In this document: one piece after another, positions 43,030 to 52,152 of the stretch | Position numbering within the stretch: position 1 is the first letter of the stretch | How the letters are laid out: each line of letters opens with the position of its first letter | Source of the DNA: Desulfobacteraceae bacterium | GTDB taxonomy: Bacteria > Desulfobacterota > Desulfobacteria > Desulfobacterales > Desulfobacteraceae | DNA: 64,000 bases | Reading direction: 5' to 3' | Assembly: GCA_024225635.1 (NCBI GenBank) | Contig: JAAEMK010000205.1 | Location: forward strand, 1-64,000 | Notes under the pieces: generated by a model | Databases searched by the model: none | The model's input: the letters and a program-made list of their open reading frames with translations, nothing else | Told to the model about the DNA's origin: nothing | Made by a program: the position numbers and the translations under genes

Positions 43030-45009
43030 CTATTGCTCGGTGATTACGGAATAGACACGGTAGCAGCGCATGCAACGCTGGGCTTCGGCGTATGCTTCGT
43101 CAACTGAAATGGATTTTTCAACCTCTTCAAAGAGCTCTTTTCGAATCATTGGATCAAGCTCCTTTATCTTTACCCTGTATTCATGTTTCACCGGAATGGA
43201 GATGCCCGTTGAAATCATGGGCTGGACATCGGCCACAAGCTGGGACATCCTTTCCCTTGGCTGGAACCGCACCCGCCCCAGGGTCAGGTAGTCGTCGATG
43301 CTTGCCGCCGCCTTTTCTCCCTGGGCCATGGCCTGGACCAGGGTGGCGGGCCCGGTCACACAGTCGCCGCCGGCAAACACCCCTTTCCTTGTGGTCATAA
43401 GAGAAGATTGATTGACTTTTATGGTCCCCCAGGAGTCCAGTTCCACCCCTTCCTCGGGAGCCACAAACCCATGCTCCACCTGCTGGCCGATGGCAGGGAT
43501 GACGTGGTCAACCTCAAGGACGAATTCACTGTCCGCAATGGGGGTGACGCTGCACCTTCCGCCCTCGTCCGGCTCGCCCAGGGCCATCTTGTTGAGCTCG
43601 ACGCCCCGCACCTTGCCGTCCGCAACCAGGATTCTTGTGGGATTGGTCAGGAAATGAAAAATCACGCCCTCCTTCATGGCCGCCTCGATCTCTTCGTGGT
43701 CCGCGGGCATCTCCTTCTGGCTCCGCCTGTATACAAGGTGAACCTCCTTGACGTTCATCCGCAGGGCGGACCTGGCACAGTCCATTGCCACGTTACCGCC
43801 GCCCACAACCACCATTTTCTCCCCGAGTTCCATGGGCATGCCCCGGTCGATGTAGTCGTGGTTGATGCGAAGCAAAAAGTCGACGCCAAAATCGTAGCCC
43901 TCGATTTCCGGATTTTCCTCAGCCACCCGCATCATCTTGCCCTTGTGGGCCCCGATCCCAAGGAACACGGCATTATATCCCCTCTCCACAAGATCGGTCA
44001 GGGTTATATCCCGGCCAAGCTTCTGGTTGTATAAGATCCGCCCCCCCAGGGTTTCGATGATGGAGATCTCCTTGCCAAGCACCTCCTTGGGCAGCCTGTA
44101 CTCGGGAATGCCCGTGGCCGCCATGCCGCCGGGAACGGGCTTGGACTCAAAGATATCCACGCCATACCCCTTGAGCAGCAGCTGGTAGGCCGCGGCAATG
44201 CCGGCGGGACCCGTGCCCACCACGGCCACCTTGAGATTTTTGTTCCCGGGCTCTGAAGGCTCGTAGGTCGAGAACCACTCGTTGATCACCTCCTGCTCGT
44301 GATCGGCAACAAAGCGCTTGAGCACCTTGATTCCCACGGCTTCGTCCACCTGGGTCCTCCTGCAGGCCATCTCGCAAAACCGGACACAGACCCTGCCGCA
44401 GGTTGCGGCCATGGGATATTTCTGGAGGATCACCCCCATGGAGTGGGTGAACTTGCCGTCCTTGATGTAGTCGATATATTTGGGCACATCGACCTTTGAG
44501 GGACAGGCCTCGATGCAGGGAGCGGACACATAGGTCTCACAGGGCTGCTCCCGGGGGGCGGGCTCTGCAAGCTCCGCCACAAGCGCCTCCCGGAACGATC
44601 CCAGCATATCCAGGAGGGCAACGGTCGCGGTCTGGCCCAGGCCGCACAGGGAGGTGTTTTTCACGTGTTCCGCAATGATTTCGATCTCGTCCAGGTCTTC
44701 CGGGCCGCCATTACGCTCCACCAGGTCCCTGAGCTTTCTCTTGATTATCTGGGTCCCGACCCTGCATGGGGTGCACTTGCCGCAGGACTCCTTTGCCACC
44801 CGCTCCATGTACTGAAGAAGGGCATCCATAAGGTTGACATTTTTTTCAAAGATGAAAAAACCGTGTCCCCCGAAAAAGGCCTTGATGGGATTTCCAGCGT
44901 TAAACTCATCAAAGTCGCTGAATTCCGGGTGTTCCTCTATTTCAAAGATCTGCCGGTTTCGATTGTCGATGACCTTGCCATCCCATGATCCGAAAATTAC
45001 TTTAGCCAT
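43030..45009 (-). CDS. NuoF-type iron-sulfur and GltD-like FAD/NADP oxidoreductase fusion
   Basis: This 659-residue flavoprotein has three parts. The first 130 residues carry a NuoF-type [4Fe-4S] site (C76-GK-C79-TP-C82 and C122) but not the FMN/NADH domain of NuoF. Next is a double-cluster domain typical of GltD and dihydropyrimidine dehydrogenase (CIEACPSKVDVPKYI, CGRVCVRFCEMACRR). The last 400 residues are the FAD/NAD(P)-binding domains (GTGPAGIAAAYQLL, VVVGGGNVAMDCARSALRM, VFAGGDCVTGPATL). It therefore probably exchanges electrons between the hydrogenase and NADP(H), possibly with ferredoxin. It is the first gene of the hydrogenase operon; the stop lies 13 bp before the hydA start. Confidence 0.92.
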   Translation of the reverse strand: MAKVIFGSWDGKVIDNRNRQIFEIEEHPEFSDFDEFNAGNPIKAFFGGHGFFIFEKNVNLMDALLQYMERVAKESCGKCTPCRVGTQIIKRKLRDLVERNGGPEDLDEIEIIAEHVKNTSLCGLGQTATVALLDMLGSFREALVAELAEPAPREQPCETYVSAPCIEACPSKVDVPKYIDYIKDGKFTHSMGVILQKYPMAATCGRVCVRFCEMACRRTQVDEAVGIKVLKRFVADHEQEVINEWFSTYEPSEPGNKNLKVAVVGTGPAGIAAAYQLLLKGYGVDIFESKPVPGGMAATGIPEYRLPKEVLGKEISIIETLGGRILYNQKLGRDITLTDLVERGYNAVFLGIGAHKGKMMRVAEENPEIEGYDFGVDFLLRINHDYIDRGMPMELGEKMVVVGGGNVAMDCARSALRMNVKEVHLVYRRSQKEMPADHEEIEAAMKEGVIFHFLTNPTRILVADGKVRGVELNKMALGEPDEGGRCSVTPIADSEFVLEVDHVIPAIGQQVEHGFVAPEEGVELDSWGTIKVNQSSLMTTRKGVFAGGDCVTGPATLVQAMAQGEKAAASIDDYLTLGRVRFQPRERMSQLVADVQPMISTGISIPVKHEYRVKIKELDPMIRKELFEEVEKSISVDEAYAEAQRCMRCYRVYSVITEQ

Positions 45010-45124
45010 AAATAGATTCCCATTCGTTTCTATTAAATCGTGTTAACGTTTGTTTTCATCCAGGGGGTTGTCTCCCTTGCAGCGCCCCCCTGCACACAGG
45101 TTGACAATTGCAAAACAGATACAA

Positions 45125-45153
45125 TTCCATGCCGATTTAATCGGGGCATGGAA
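45125..45153. promoter_or_regulatory. 29-bp nested palindrome upstream of the hydrogenase operon
   Basis: TTCCATGC (45125-45132) and GCATGGAA (45146-45153) flank an inner CCGATTTAATCGG palindrome. It lies about 115 bp upstream of the flavoprotein start, in a position suited to a dimeric regulator or to an RNA hairpin in the leader. Confidence 0.4.
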
Positions 45154-45223
45154 GCAACAGATTGTTTTTGTCGGAATTGCTGGAACAGGTTTAAACTGGT
45201 TGCGAGACTCCCTTGCTGCATAA

Positions 45224-45260
45224 AGTCAGGCGTGCCTTACAGTGAAAAACAAGCCTGACT
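45224..45260 (-). terminator. Probable terminator of the spermidine-synthase-like gene
   Basis: AGTCAGGC and GCCTGACT (8 bp) pair around a 21-base loop, followed on the minus strand by TTTATG. It lies about 45 bp after the stop codon. The stem is modest, so confidence is moderate. Confidence 0.45.
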
Positions 45261-45306
45261 CCGTCAAACATTCTACAACTAACTTCTACTTCCACGGATT
45301 GAACCG

Positions 45307-45981
45307 TTACCTCCGGATGGCGATCCACAGGGTGTGTCGCGCCCCCTTGCCGTTTTCCCTTGCCCGGACCCGGTGAACTTCGGGATGATATCCGCACTCC
45401 TTGAGACGCCGGGTAAAGGGGGGGCTGTCAATTGCCGACCACACACCAAGGACGCCCTTGGGCGCAAGCACCTTGTGAATGGCCCGAAGCCCCTGGGTTG
45501 TGTAGAGCCAGGCGTTGCCCTCCTGGGTCAGGGCGCCCGGGCCGTTGTCCACATCCAGGATAACGGCATCATAATTCCCGGCGGGTTTTACAAGCAGCCG
45601 GACCACATCCCCCACCTCAACCATTACCCGGGGGTCATCCAGGGGAGACCCGGCCAGGTGTGAGAGATGCTCGCGGTTCCAGAGAACCAGATCGGGCAAA
45701 AGTTCGGCCACCACCACCCCTGCATTTTCCGGAAGCGCCCCAAGGGCCGCGGCAAGGGTAAACCCCATGCCAAGGCCGCCGATGAGCACCCGGGGCCCGG
45801 GATTGGGACCCAGGGCCTTGCAGGCAAGCCGGGCAAGCTCTTTTTCAGATCCGAACATGCGGCTGTTCATGAGTTCCTGGCCGCTGACGCGGATGGAAAA
45901 TTCACTGCCCCGGCTAAACAGCCCCACCTCATTTCCGTCATCCGGGGTAAGCGCAGCCCCGAGCTGTTTCCATGGAATCAT
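45307..45981 (-). CDS. Spermidine synthase-like methyltransferase-fold protein
   Basis: This 224-residue protein has the Rossmann core of the spermidine synthase family (VLIGGLGMGFTLAAALGAL, VVVAELLPDLVLWNREHL, YDAVILDVDNGPGALT). The aspartates used by true aminopropyltransferases are only partly matched, and the protein is shorter than SpeE (about 280 residues), so it may act on another substrate or bind SAM for methylation. A GGAGG site precedes the ATG. The rlmD gene ends 32 bp upstream on the same strand, so both are probably co-transcribed. A hairpin follows. Confidence 0.8.
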   Translation of the reverse strand: MIPWKQLGAALTPDDGNEVGLFSRGSEFSIRVSGQELMNSRMFGSEKELARLACKALGPNPGPRVLIGGLGMGFTLAAALGALPENAGVVVAELLPDLVLWNREHLSHLAGSPLDDPRVMVEVGDVVRLLVKPAGNYDAVILDVDNGPGALTQEGNAWLYTTQGLRAIHKVLAPKGVLGVWSAIDSPPFTRRLKECGYHPEVHRVRARENGKGARHTLWIAIRR

Positions 45982-46013
45982 AGTTTCCTCCGGCCTGGCT
46001 GTGTCCCAACCAT

Positions 46014-47402
46014 CTAACGCGCCTCGAGAAGGGCTACGGATTCGATGTGAAAGGTGTGGGGGAACATGTCGACAGGCTGTACCTCCAGCGCTTTATAGCT
46101 GGAGTTGAGCATGCCGAGATCCCGTGCCAGGGTTGCGGGATTGCAGGAAACATAGACGATCTTCTTCGGCGCCAGTGCCATGACCTGCTCCACCACGTCC
46201 TTGTGCATACCGGCCCTTGGCGGATCGATGATCATGACGTCACAGGAGGCGTCGATCTTTGGCAGCACCTCCTTGATGTCCCCTACAAAGAAGTCGCAGT
46301 TGTCAATGTCGTTCAGGGCCGCGTTTCGCTTGGCATCCTCGACGGCACTCTCCACGATCTCGATGCCCACGACCCGTTTCGCCGCGTCCGAAAGCCAGAT
46401 GGGGATGGTTCCCGTGCCCGAGTAGAGATCGACCACGGTCTCGTTCCCGGTGAGGGCGGCGTACTGGGAAACCAGGGTATAAAGCTGTTCTGCGCCGGTG
46501 GTGTTGGTCTGGAAAAAACTGTTGGCTGAAATTTCAAAGGTGAACCTGCCCAGGCGCTCCTTGATGCAGCGCTCCCCGGCAAGGAGCTTCTCATACTCAC
46601 CCGTTGCAATGCCCGCCTTTCTGGCCGTGACATTGTTCACCACCGAGGAGATTTCCGGAAAGGTCTTTCTCAGGTGTTCAGCCAGGGGAATCAGGAGGTC
46701 GTCGTTCTCCTCCTTGGTGACAATGTTGACCATCCAGGAATTGAAGGCGGTGGAACTCCGAAGCATGAGAAACCGCCAGAACCCCTCGTGGGAACGAAGG
46801 CCGTATGCCGGCACCCCGGAAGCCTTGATATAGTTGCGCACCTCGTTAAGGATCTTGTTCCCGGTTTCCGGCTGTATCAGGCACTGGTCAAGGTCGATGA
46901 CCCGGTCAAAGGTGCCGGGCACGTGGAGCCCCAGGCCGAAATCCTTTTTGATGTCAGGATTTTGAAGCTCTTCCGGCAGCAGCCAGCGGCTGTCACTGCA
47001 GGAGAACTCCATCTTGTTTCTGAACCCAAAGGTTTTCTGGGAGGGAATAACCGGATGAACCGTGACATCTTTCAAAAGCCCGATGTGCTCCAGGGACTCC
47101 CGGACATGCTGGGTCTTGTATTTAAGCTGGGTCTCATAGGGAAGGGCCTGCCACCGGCATCCGCCGCAGTACGCGGCATAGCTGCACGGGGTTTCCTGTC
47201 TCAGGGAAGAGGGTTCGATAAGGGAGATAAGCCGTCCTTCGGCAAAGCTCTTCTTCTTTTTGGTAATCTTGGCAAGGACCTTGTCTCCGGGAAGAGCCCG
47301 GTCAACAAACACCGGATAGCCGTCCGGCTTGGCAAGTCCCTTGCCGCCAAAGGCAAGATCGATGATCTCAAGTTCCACAGCCTTTCTCTTTTGTATCTTC
47401 AT
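46014..47402 (-). CDS. rlmD: 23S rRNA (uracil(1939)-C(5))-methyltransferase RlmD-like
   Basis: This 462-residue protein has an N-terminal TRAM domain (residues about 10-65), an iron-sulfur motif CSYAAYCGGC with the fourth cysteine in DLDQCLIQP, and a SAM-dependent methyltransferase domain (VVDLYSGTGTIPIWL, VMIDPPRAGMH). The catalytic cysteine is in YVSCNPATLARDL near the end. This is the RumA/TrmA group; the exact rRNA uracil is inferred from family membership. The start at 47402 is an ATG close behind AAGG; an in-frame GTG lies two codons upstream. Confidence 0.92.
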   Translation of the reverse strand: MKIQKRKAVELEIIDLAFGGKGLAKPDGYPVFVDRALPGDKVLAKITKKKKSFAEGRLISLIEPSSLRQETPCSYAAYCGGCRWQALPYETQLKYKTQHVRESLEHIGLLKDVTVHPVIPSQKTFGFRNKMEFSCSDSRWLLPEELQNPDIKKDFGLGLHVPGTFDRVIDLDQCLIQPETGNKILNEVRNYIKASGVPAYGLRSHEGFWRFLMLRSSTAFNSWMVNIVTKEENDDLLIPLAEHLRKTFPEISSVVNNVTARKAGIATGEYEKLLAGERCIKERLGRFTFEISANSFFQTNTTGAEQLYTLVSQYAALTGNETVVDLYSGTGTIPIWLSDAAKRVVGIEIVESAVEDAKRNAALNDIDNCDFFVGDIKEVLPKIDASCDVMIIDPPRAGMHKDVVEQVMALAPKKIVYVSCNPATLARDLGMLNSSYKALEVQPVDMFPHTFHIESVALLEAR

Positions 47403-47619
47403 AAACACCTTGGCCCATATGGGGGCTCTTTTTATCGTTCACAGGGGATAAACATCCACTGGTTGGTTCATGGCGCCTCGCATATGAAGAATAGCGCCTC
47501 CTTATTATAATAAGCGAAACGGCCATCAATTCCAGTGCAAAACACCATATCAGCCCGCAAGTGGGCATATGCAAAAAATGAACTTGAGATTATACAGTTC
47601 TTGTGCCATAAACACAAGA

Positions 47620-48363
47620 ATGAAAATCTTATCAAAAACAATCCAATTTGTCTGTGATGCCATTACCATCCATGGCATCCTTCACCTGCCTCCCACACCC
47701 AACCCGCCGCTGGTGATCGGTTCCCACGGCCTTGAAGGCACCAAAGAGTCGGCCAAGCAGGCCCTGCTTGCAGATCTTCTGCCGGGCATGGGCATTGCTT
47801 TTTTTCGATTTGATCACCGGGGGTGCGGAGAGAGCGACGGCATTTTTCAACAAGACACATCCCTTGACAAGCGGGCGGCGGACATGGTGGCGGCGGTGAA
47901 GCATGTACTCAGCCTCGGCCTGACCAGCAGGAAAATCGCACTGTTCGGAAGCAGCCTCGGCGGAGCGACCTGCATCGAGGCGTGGACCCGGCTTGAAGAC
48001 CAGGGCCTCACTCCCCAGGGGGCGGTGCTCTGCGCAACGCCCATAAAAAGCGAGACCATAAAGAACATCCCCCTTGAAGGCACCGAAGACCGGCCGGCCC
48101 TGCCCATAAGCTTTTTCGAGGAGAACCTGCTCTTCGACCTTACCCGGGCGGCAAACAGAATGGACAATCTCCTGCTCTTCCACGGGTCAAAGGACGAAGT
48201 AGTGCCCTGGGAGAACAGCCAGACCCTTTATGACCTGGCCCGACACCCCAAGGAGCTGATCATCCACGAAAACGGAGACCACAGGATGTCCAACAAAAGC
48301 CAGCAGGAAGATTTCACAGAGCGGACCGCCATCTGGCTCAAAGGGTGCCTTCTTTTGGATTGA
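47620..48363 (+). CDS. Alpha/beta hydrolase family protein
   Basis: This 247-residue hydrolase has SHGLEGTKES as the oxyanion region, FRFDHRGCGESDG, a nucleophile elbow GSSLGGA, and a late aspartate/histidine pair (GSKDEVVPW, NGDHRMSN). The family includes esterases, lipases and peptidases; the substrate is unknown. The start is uncertain: I took the ATG at 47620 because it leads directly into the domain, but the frame opens at 47569 and neither site has a strong ribosome-binding sequence. It converges on cinA and overlaps its end by 26 bp. Confidence 0.82.
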   Translation: MKILSKTIQFVCDAITIHGILHLPPTPNPPLVIGSHGLEGTKESAKQALLADLLPGMGIAFFRFDHRGCGESDGIFQQDTSLDKRAADMVAAVKHVLSLGLTSRKIALFGSSLGGATCIEAWTRLEDQGLTPQGAVLCATPIKSETIKNIPLEGTEDRPALPISFFEENLLFDLTRAANRMDNLLLFHGSKDEVVPWENSQTLYDLARHPKELIIHENGDHRMSNKSQQEDFTERTAIWLKGCLLLD

Positions 48364-49594
48364 GCCTGCGCCTCAGCATCTCCAGGGCGGTCACGGCAAA
48401 CATCTTCTTGTTCATTGTCCTGTCGTCAAAGGGGAACACATAGCGCTTTGCCCAGGAGAAACCTGGACCTGCGACCCCGACACATACGGTACCCACCGGC
48501 TTTTCATCGCTGCCGCCGCCAGGCCCGGCAATGCCGGATGTGGAAATCCCGTAGGTCGCCCCGGTCAGGTTTCTCACCCCCCGGGCCATTTCCCCGGCGG
48601 TCTCCTCGGACACGGCCCCGAAACCTTCAAGGGTAGCCTCCTTGACCCCGAGAACCCTGACCTTGGCGTCATTGGAATATGTAACACCCGAAAAAAGAAA
48701 ATAACCGGAACTGCCGGAAACATCGGTGAGCATACTTGCCACAAGCCCGCCGGTACAACTTTCAGCCGCGGCAACGGTGGCCCCTGCTTCAAGCAGCAAC
48801 CTGCCCACCTCCTGCTCCATGGTGAGCCCTTGGATGGATACCACCCGCCGGCCAAGGATCGATTCAACAAACCCCACAGCCCCGTCCAAAACCGTTTCAC
48901 CCCCCTCCCCCTTTGAATCTCCACAGGAGAGCTTAACCTCGATCAAGGGGAAATCAACCCTGAATCCAAGCCGGACACCTGGAAAACGAAGGTTGAAATC
49001 GTGAAGCCGGGCCCCCACCTCTGACTCGGGCAGGCCGAATACGGTGATACTCCTGGACGCTATCACTCCGGGCAGACCAAAGATCTTTTGAATGCGGGGA
49101 AAAACCTTTTTCCGGGCCATCACCTTCATCTCGGACGGCACCCCGGGCATGAAAAAACAATGACAACCGGAAAGGACCAGGTAAAAGCCGGGAGCCGTAC
49201 CTGCACAATTTTCGATCACCCCGGCCCCCTTGGGAAGCCTTGCCTGTTTCCGGTTCGCCTCGGCCATGTCCCAGCCCCGTTTTGCAAAAAAGCGTTCCAT
49301 GGACCCAAGGGCTTCCGGATTCATAATTGATTCCACGCCCCCGGCCCTTGCGGCGGCCTCGGCGGTGAGATCATCGGAGGTCGGACCAAGCCCCCCGGTG
49401 ACCAGCAGAAGATCGGCCCTGCCCGCCGCCTCGACAATGGCCCGGGCAATGCCGGCCAGGTCATCCCCCACAGCGACACAGCGTTGGGTCGCTATTCCCA
49501 TGGTGAGAAGTTTTGTGGCAAGCCAGGTCGAGTTGGTATCGGTGACACCCCCCGAAACGATCTCGTCTCCAGTTGATAAAATTTCCGCTTTCAT
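48338..49594 (-). CDS. cinA: CinA-family nicotinamide-nucleotide amidase/competence-damage protein
   Basis: This 418-residue protein has the N-terminal molybdopterin-binding-like COG1058 domain (LSTGDEIVSGGVTDTNS, LLLVTGGLGPTSDDLT, CFFMPGVPSEM) and the C-terminal CinA amidase domain with the ESCTGGLVAS nucleophile region and TSGIAGPGGGSDEKPVG. CinA hydrolyses nicotinamide mononucleotide and, in some species, ADP-ribose, recycling NAD breakdown products. Its 3' end overlaps the convergent hydrolase by 26 bp. Domain order and length are normal. Confidence 0.93.
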   Translation of the reverse strand: MKAEILSTGDEIVSGGVTDTNSTWLATKLLTMGIATQRCVAVGDDLAGIARAIVEAAGRADLLLVTGGLGPTSDDLTAEAAARAGGVESIMNPEALGSMERFFAKRGWDMAEANRKQARLPKGAGVIENCAGTAPGFYLVLSGCHCFFMPGVPSEMKVMARKKVFPRIQKIFGLPGVIASRSITVFGLPESEVGARLHDFNLRFPGVRLGFRVDFPLIEVKLSCGDSKGEGGETVLDGAVGFVESILGRRVVSIQGLTMEQEVGRLLLEAGATVAAAESCTGGLVASMLTDVSGSSGYFLFSGVTYSNDAKVRVLGVKEATLEGFGAVSEETAGEMARGVRNLTGATYGISTSGIAGPGGGSDEKPVGTVCVGVAGPGFSWAKRYVFPFDDRTMNKKMFAVTALEMLRRRLNPKEGTL

Positions 49595-49992
49595 AATTTA
49601 AACCCCGTTCATGTTTTCAATCGGTGATCCCAGGCGATCCCAATAGATCGCCCGCCTGGTGAAGATATATGCCATGCAAACCGCTTTGAATAGCTTTTTT
49701 TGGAACTATTCAGCACGTTGAATCCGGCTGATTTTCAACATAAAAGACGATATATAACGCTCTACCTGCCGGACAGTTGTTAAATATCAACCATGAAGAT
49801 CATGAAGGACATGGAGGTAAAAAGGCCGATCAGCCGGCATTCATCGGAGATCAAAGAGCCTTCAAGGTGAGATCGGTCCCCCGGCTAACGTGCTGGGCAC
49901 AAAAATTGCAAAAAAATTCCATTAGACCGATAATTAAATTAAAAGTAAGGGAATGGGCACCATGAATAAAAATAACATTGGATATAAAATTC

Positions 49993-50023
49993 GCCCGTCA
50001 CACAAAAGCTAGTGGAGACGGGC
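49993..50023 (+). repeat. 7-bp inverted repeat upstream of argC
   Basis: GCCCGTC (49993-49999) and GACGGGC (50017-50023) can pair around a 17-base loop, ten bases upstream of the promoter. A regulatory or terminator role is unproven. Confidence 0.4.
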
Positions 50024-50033
50024 AATTCTTAGC

Positions 50034-50062
50034 TTGAAAAGAAGAGTACTGTCTGGTAAAGT
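50034..50062 (+). promoter_or_regulatory. Candidate sigma-70 promoter of argC
   Basis: TTGAAA and TAAAGT are separated by 17 bp, 48 bp before the argC start codon. Confidence 0.55.
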
Positions 50063-50110
50063 CTTTTTCAATCTTTACTATAACCCGTCAGCACAGATGA
50101 GAGAGAACTA

Positions 50111-51148
50111 ATGATCAGAGTCGGAATTGCAGGAGCAACAGGATATACAGGGGCGGAGCTTGTCAAGTTGGTGGCAGGCCATCCAGGGGCCGAACTTACG
50201 GCCGTAACCTCTCAATCCTACAGGGGAAGAGCCATTCAGGATATTTTTCCTTCCATGAGAAATGTCGTGGATCTCACATGCGAAGCACTGGATGTTGACA
50301 CACTGAGTCAAAAGATTGACTGTGTATTTCTGGCCCTGCCCCACAAGGTTTCTATGAACTATGCTTCCGGTTTTGTGGAAAAAAATGTAAAGGTCATCGA
50401 TCTCTCGGCCGACTTCAGGTTCCAGGATGCCGCAGCCTATGAATCAGCCTACCAGGAACACGTTTCAAAAGACCTGCTGGAGCGGGCGGTTTACGGGTTG
50501 AGCGAGCTCTACCGGGACGAGATTGCCGCAACTGACATTCTCGGCAACCCGGGGTGCTACCCCACCAGCTTCCTTCTTCCCATGCTCCCCCTGGTCAGGC
50601 AAAAGCTCGTCCAAACCGACGGCATCATATCGGATTCAAAATCGGGGGTCAGCGGGGCCGGACGCGCCGCCTCCCTCGGCACCCACTTCTGCGAGGTCAA
50701 CGAGTCGTTCAAGCCCTACAAGGTGGGCAGCCACCGCCATGTTCCCGAGATGGAGGAGGTCTTGAGCCTAGGGGCCGGGGAACCCGTCACCATCACCTTT
50801 GTTCCCCACCTGCTCCCCCTCACCCGGGGCATGCTCACCACCATCTACGCGACGGTGACTGAAAACACCACGGAAGAAACGATCCGGAAAACCCTCTTGA
50901 GCCAGTACGGCCCGGACACCTTTGTGAGGGTACTTCCCCGGGGAGAATTTCCGGACATACGAAATGTCCGGGGCACCAATTTCTGTGACATAGGGTTCCA
51001 TCTGGACAAAGACTCGGGCCGTATCATCATTGTGTCGGCCATTGACAATCTCCTGAAAGGCGCAGCCGGCCAGGCAGTTCAAAACATGAACATCATGTTC
51101 GGCATGGCCGAGCGCATGGGCCTTGAACTGCTCCAGGGAGCCCTGTAA
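50111..51148 (+). CDS. argC: N-acetyl-gamma-glutamyl-phosphate reductase
   Basis: This 345-residue enzyme catalyses the third step of arginine synthesis. It has the N-terminal nucleotide-binding motif GIAGATGYTGAEL, the catalytic cysteine C149 in LGNPGCYPTS, and the conserved SGVSGAGRAA and VPHLLPLTRGM segments. GAGAGAA precedes the ATG. No other arg gene is in the window. A short weak hairpin with a T-rich tail (51163-51190) lies between it and the M23 peptidase. Confidence 0.96.
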   Translation: MIRVGIAGATGYTGAELVKLVAGHPGAELTAVTSQSYRGRAIQDIFPSMRNVVDLTCEALDVDTLSQKIDCVFLALPHKVSMNYASGFVEKNVKVIDLSADFRFQDAAAYESAYQEHVSKDLLERAVYGLSELYRDEIAATDILGNPGCYPTSFLLPMLPLVRQKLVQTDGIISDSKSGVSGAGRAASLGTHFCEVNESFKPYKVGSHRHVPEMEEVLSLGAGEPVTITFVPHLLPLTRGMLTTIYATVTENTTEETIRKTLLSQYGPDTFVRVLPRGEFPDIRNVRGTNFCDIGFHLDKDSGRIIIVSAIDNLLKGAAGQAVQNMNIMFGMAERMGLELLQGAL

Positions 51149-51204
51149 TCATAATGGCCGCTGCCCTTGACAGGGGTCTTTATTTTATTTAAGAAAAGGC
51201 ACTC

Positions 51205-52131
51205 ATGAAAAAACAAATAAAAATCTGGTTTCACACGGGATCAGCCTCCAATATACGGGAATTCACCCTTTCCAGGACTTTGACAAGCTCCCTTGGGATC
51301 CTGTTTCTTTTGGCAACCACCGGCCTTGCCTACACAGGCTATGACTACTACAGGCTGAAGAAGGCCTCTTTTGACAACGCCCTTCTTTCAAAAACCATAG
51401 AAAGCCAGAAAAACGAAATCGAGATCCAGCGGACCCAACTCCAGACCCTGGCCGGCGAGATCAACCAGCTGAAAGATAACGTTGCCACCCTTTCCAGTTT
51501 TGAAGAAAAGGTAAGAATCATTGCCGACATCAAGAAAAACAGCGATTCCATCGGTTTTTTCGGTATCGGCGGCATCTCCCGGGATGATATCGATCCGGAC
51601 ATTCCCCTCTCCCAAAGGCATAACAGCCTCATCCGTGAGATGCACCAGCAGACAAGCCAGATCAATATCGCCACCCAGAAGCAGAAAGCTGATTTTGAAG
51701 AGCTGCTGAAATATCTAAATAAAAAACGCAATCTCCTGGCATCCACCCCCTCCATCCGTCCTGTCAAGGGGTGGGTCACCTCAAAATTCGGCTACCGGTC
51801 ATCCCCGTTTACAGGACGAAAGGAGTTCCACTCGGGCCTTGACATTGCAAACAGAAAGGGAAAGAAGATCATTGCCACGGCAAACGGACGGATCTCCTAT
51901 GCCGGAGAGAAAATGCTGATCGGCAAAATGGTGAAAATTGATCACGGCCATGGAACGGTAACAAAATTCGGGCACCTGGACAAGATCCTTGTAAAGAAGG
52001 GAGCAAGCATAAAGCGGGGGGATGTCATCGGTCTCATGGGGAACACGGGCAGGAGCACAGGCCCCCATGTTCACTATGAAGTAAGGATAAACGGAACCCC
52101 GGTCAATCCTGAAAAATACATTCTCAACTGA
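51205..52131 (+). CDS. M23-family peptidoglycan metallopeptidase with N-terminal membrane anchor and coiled coil
   Basis: This 308-residue protein has one membrane helix (SLGILFLLATTGLAYTGY, about residues 30-50) after a short cytoplasmic N-terminus, then a periplasmic coiled coil (about 60-110: SQKNEIEIQRTQLQTLAGEI) and a C-terminal LytM domain. The zinc ligands are in HSGLD and HVHYE, with HGHGTVTKFGHLD between them. All catalytic residues are present, unlike EnvC/NlpD regulators. It probably cleaves peptide crosslinks or regulates an amidase during division. A UUCG hairpin follows. Confidence 0.92.
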   Translation: MKKQIKIWFHTGSASNIREFTLSRTLTSSLGILFLLATTGLAYTGYDYYRLKKASFDNALLSKTIESQKNEIEIQRTQLQTLAGEINQLKDNVATLSSFEEKVRIIADIKKNSDSIGFFGIGGISRDDIDPDIPLSQRHNSLIREMHQQTSQINIATQKQKADFEELLKYLNKKRNLLASTPSIRPVKGWVTSKFGYRSSPFTGRKEFHSGLDIANRKGKKIIATANGRISYAGEKMLIGKMVKIDHGHGTVTKFGHLDKILVKKGASIKRGDVIGLMGNTGRSTGPHVHYEVRINGTPVNPEKYILN

Positions 52132-52136
52132 GACCC

Positions 52137-52152
52137 GGGGCCTTCGGGCCCC
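52137..52152 (+). terminator. GGGGCC-TTCG-GGCCCC hairpin after the M23 gene
   Basis: A perfect 6-bp GC stem closes a UUCG tetraloop, the most stable type known. It lies 6 bp after the stop; no T-run follows. Confidence 0.55.

Larger units (their letters stand above)
49595..50110. other. 516-bp intergenic region between cinA and argC
   Basis: The region has an ACCATGAAGATCATGAAGG-type motif at 49790-49818 that resembles a dispersed repeat seen in many proteobacteria, a stem-loop at 49993-50023 and a promoter at 50034-50062 serving argC. The remaining bases show no coding frame or RNA gene that I can support; the short frame at 49777-49965 is a by-product of the repeat. Confidence 0.5.

Noticed and set aside
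43030-45009. Calling the flavoprotein a NuoF subunit of a bifurcating hydrogenase
   Set aside because: The FMN/NADH domain of NuoF is absent and no NuoE-like subunit is present; the GltD-like domains fit better.
45040-45258. 72-codon plus-strand frame with several cysteines, upstream of the hydrogenase operon
   Set aside because: No ribosome-binding site and it spans the palindrome and the terminator hairpin; most likely random.
49777-49965. 62-codon frame with NHEDHEGHGG
   Set aside because: The motif matches a dispersed DNA repeat that often generates spurious ORFs; no ribosome-binding site.
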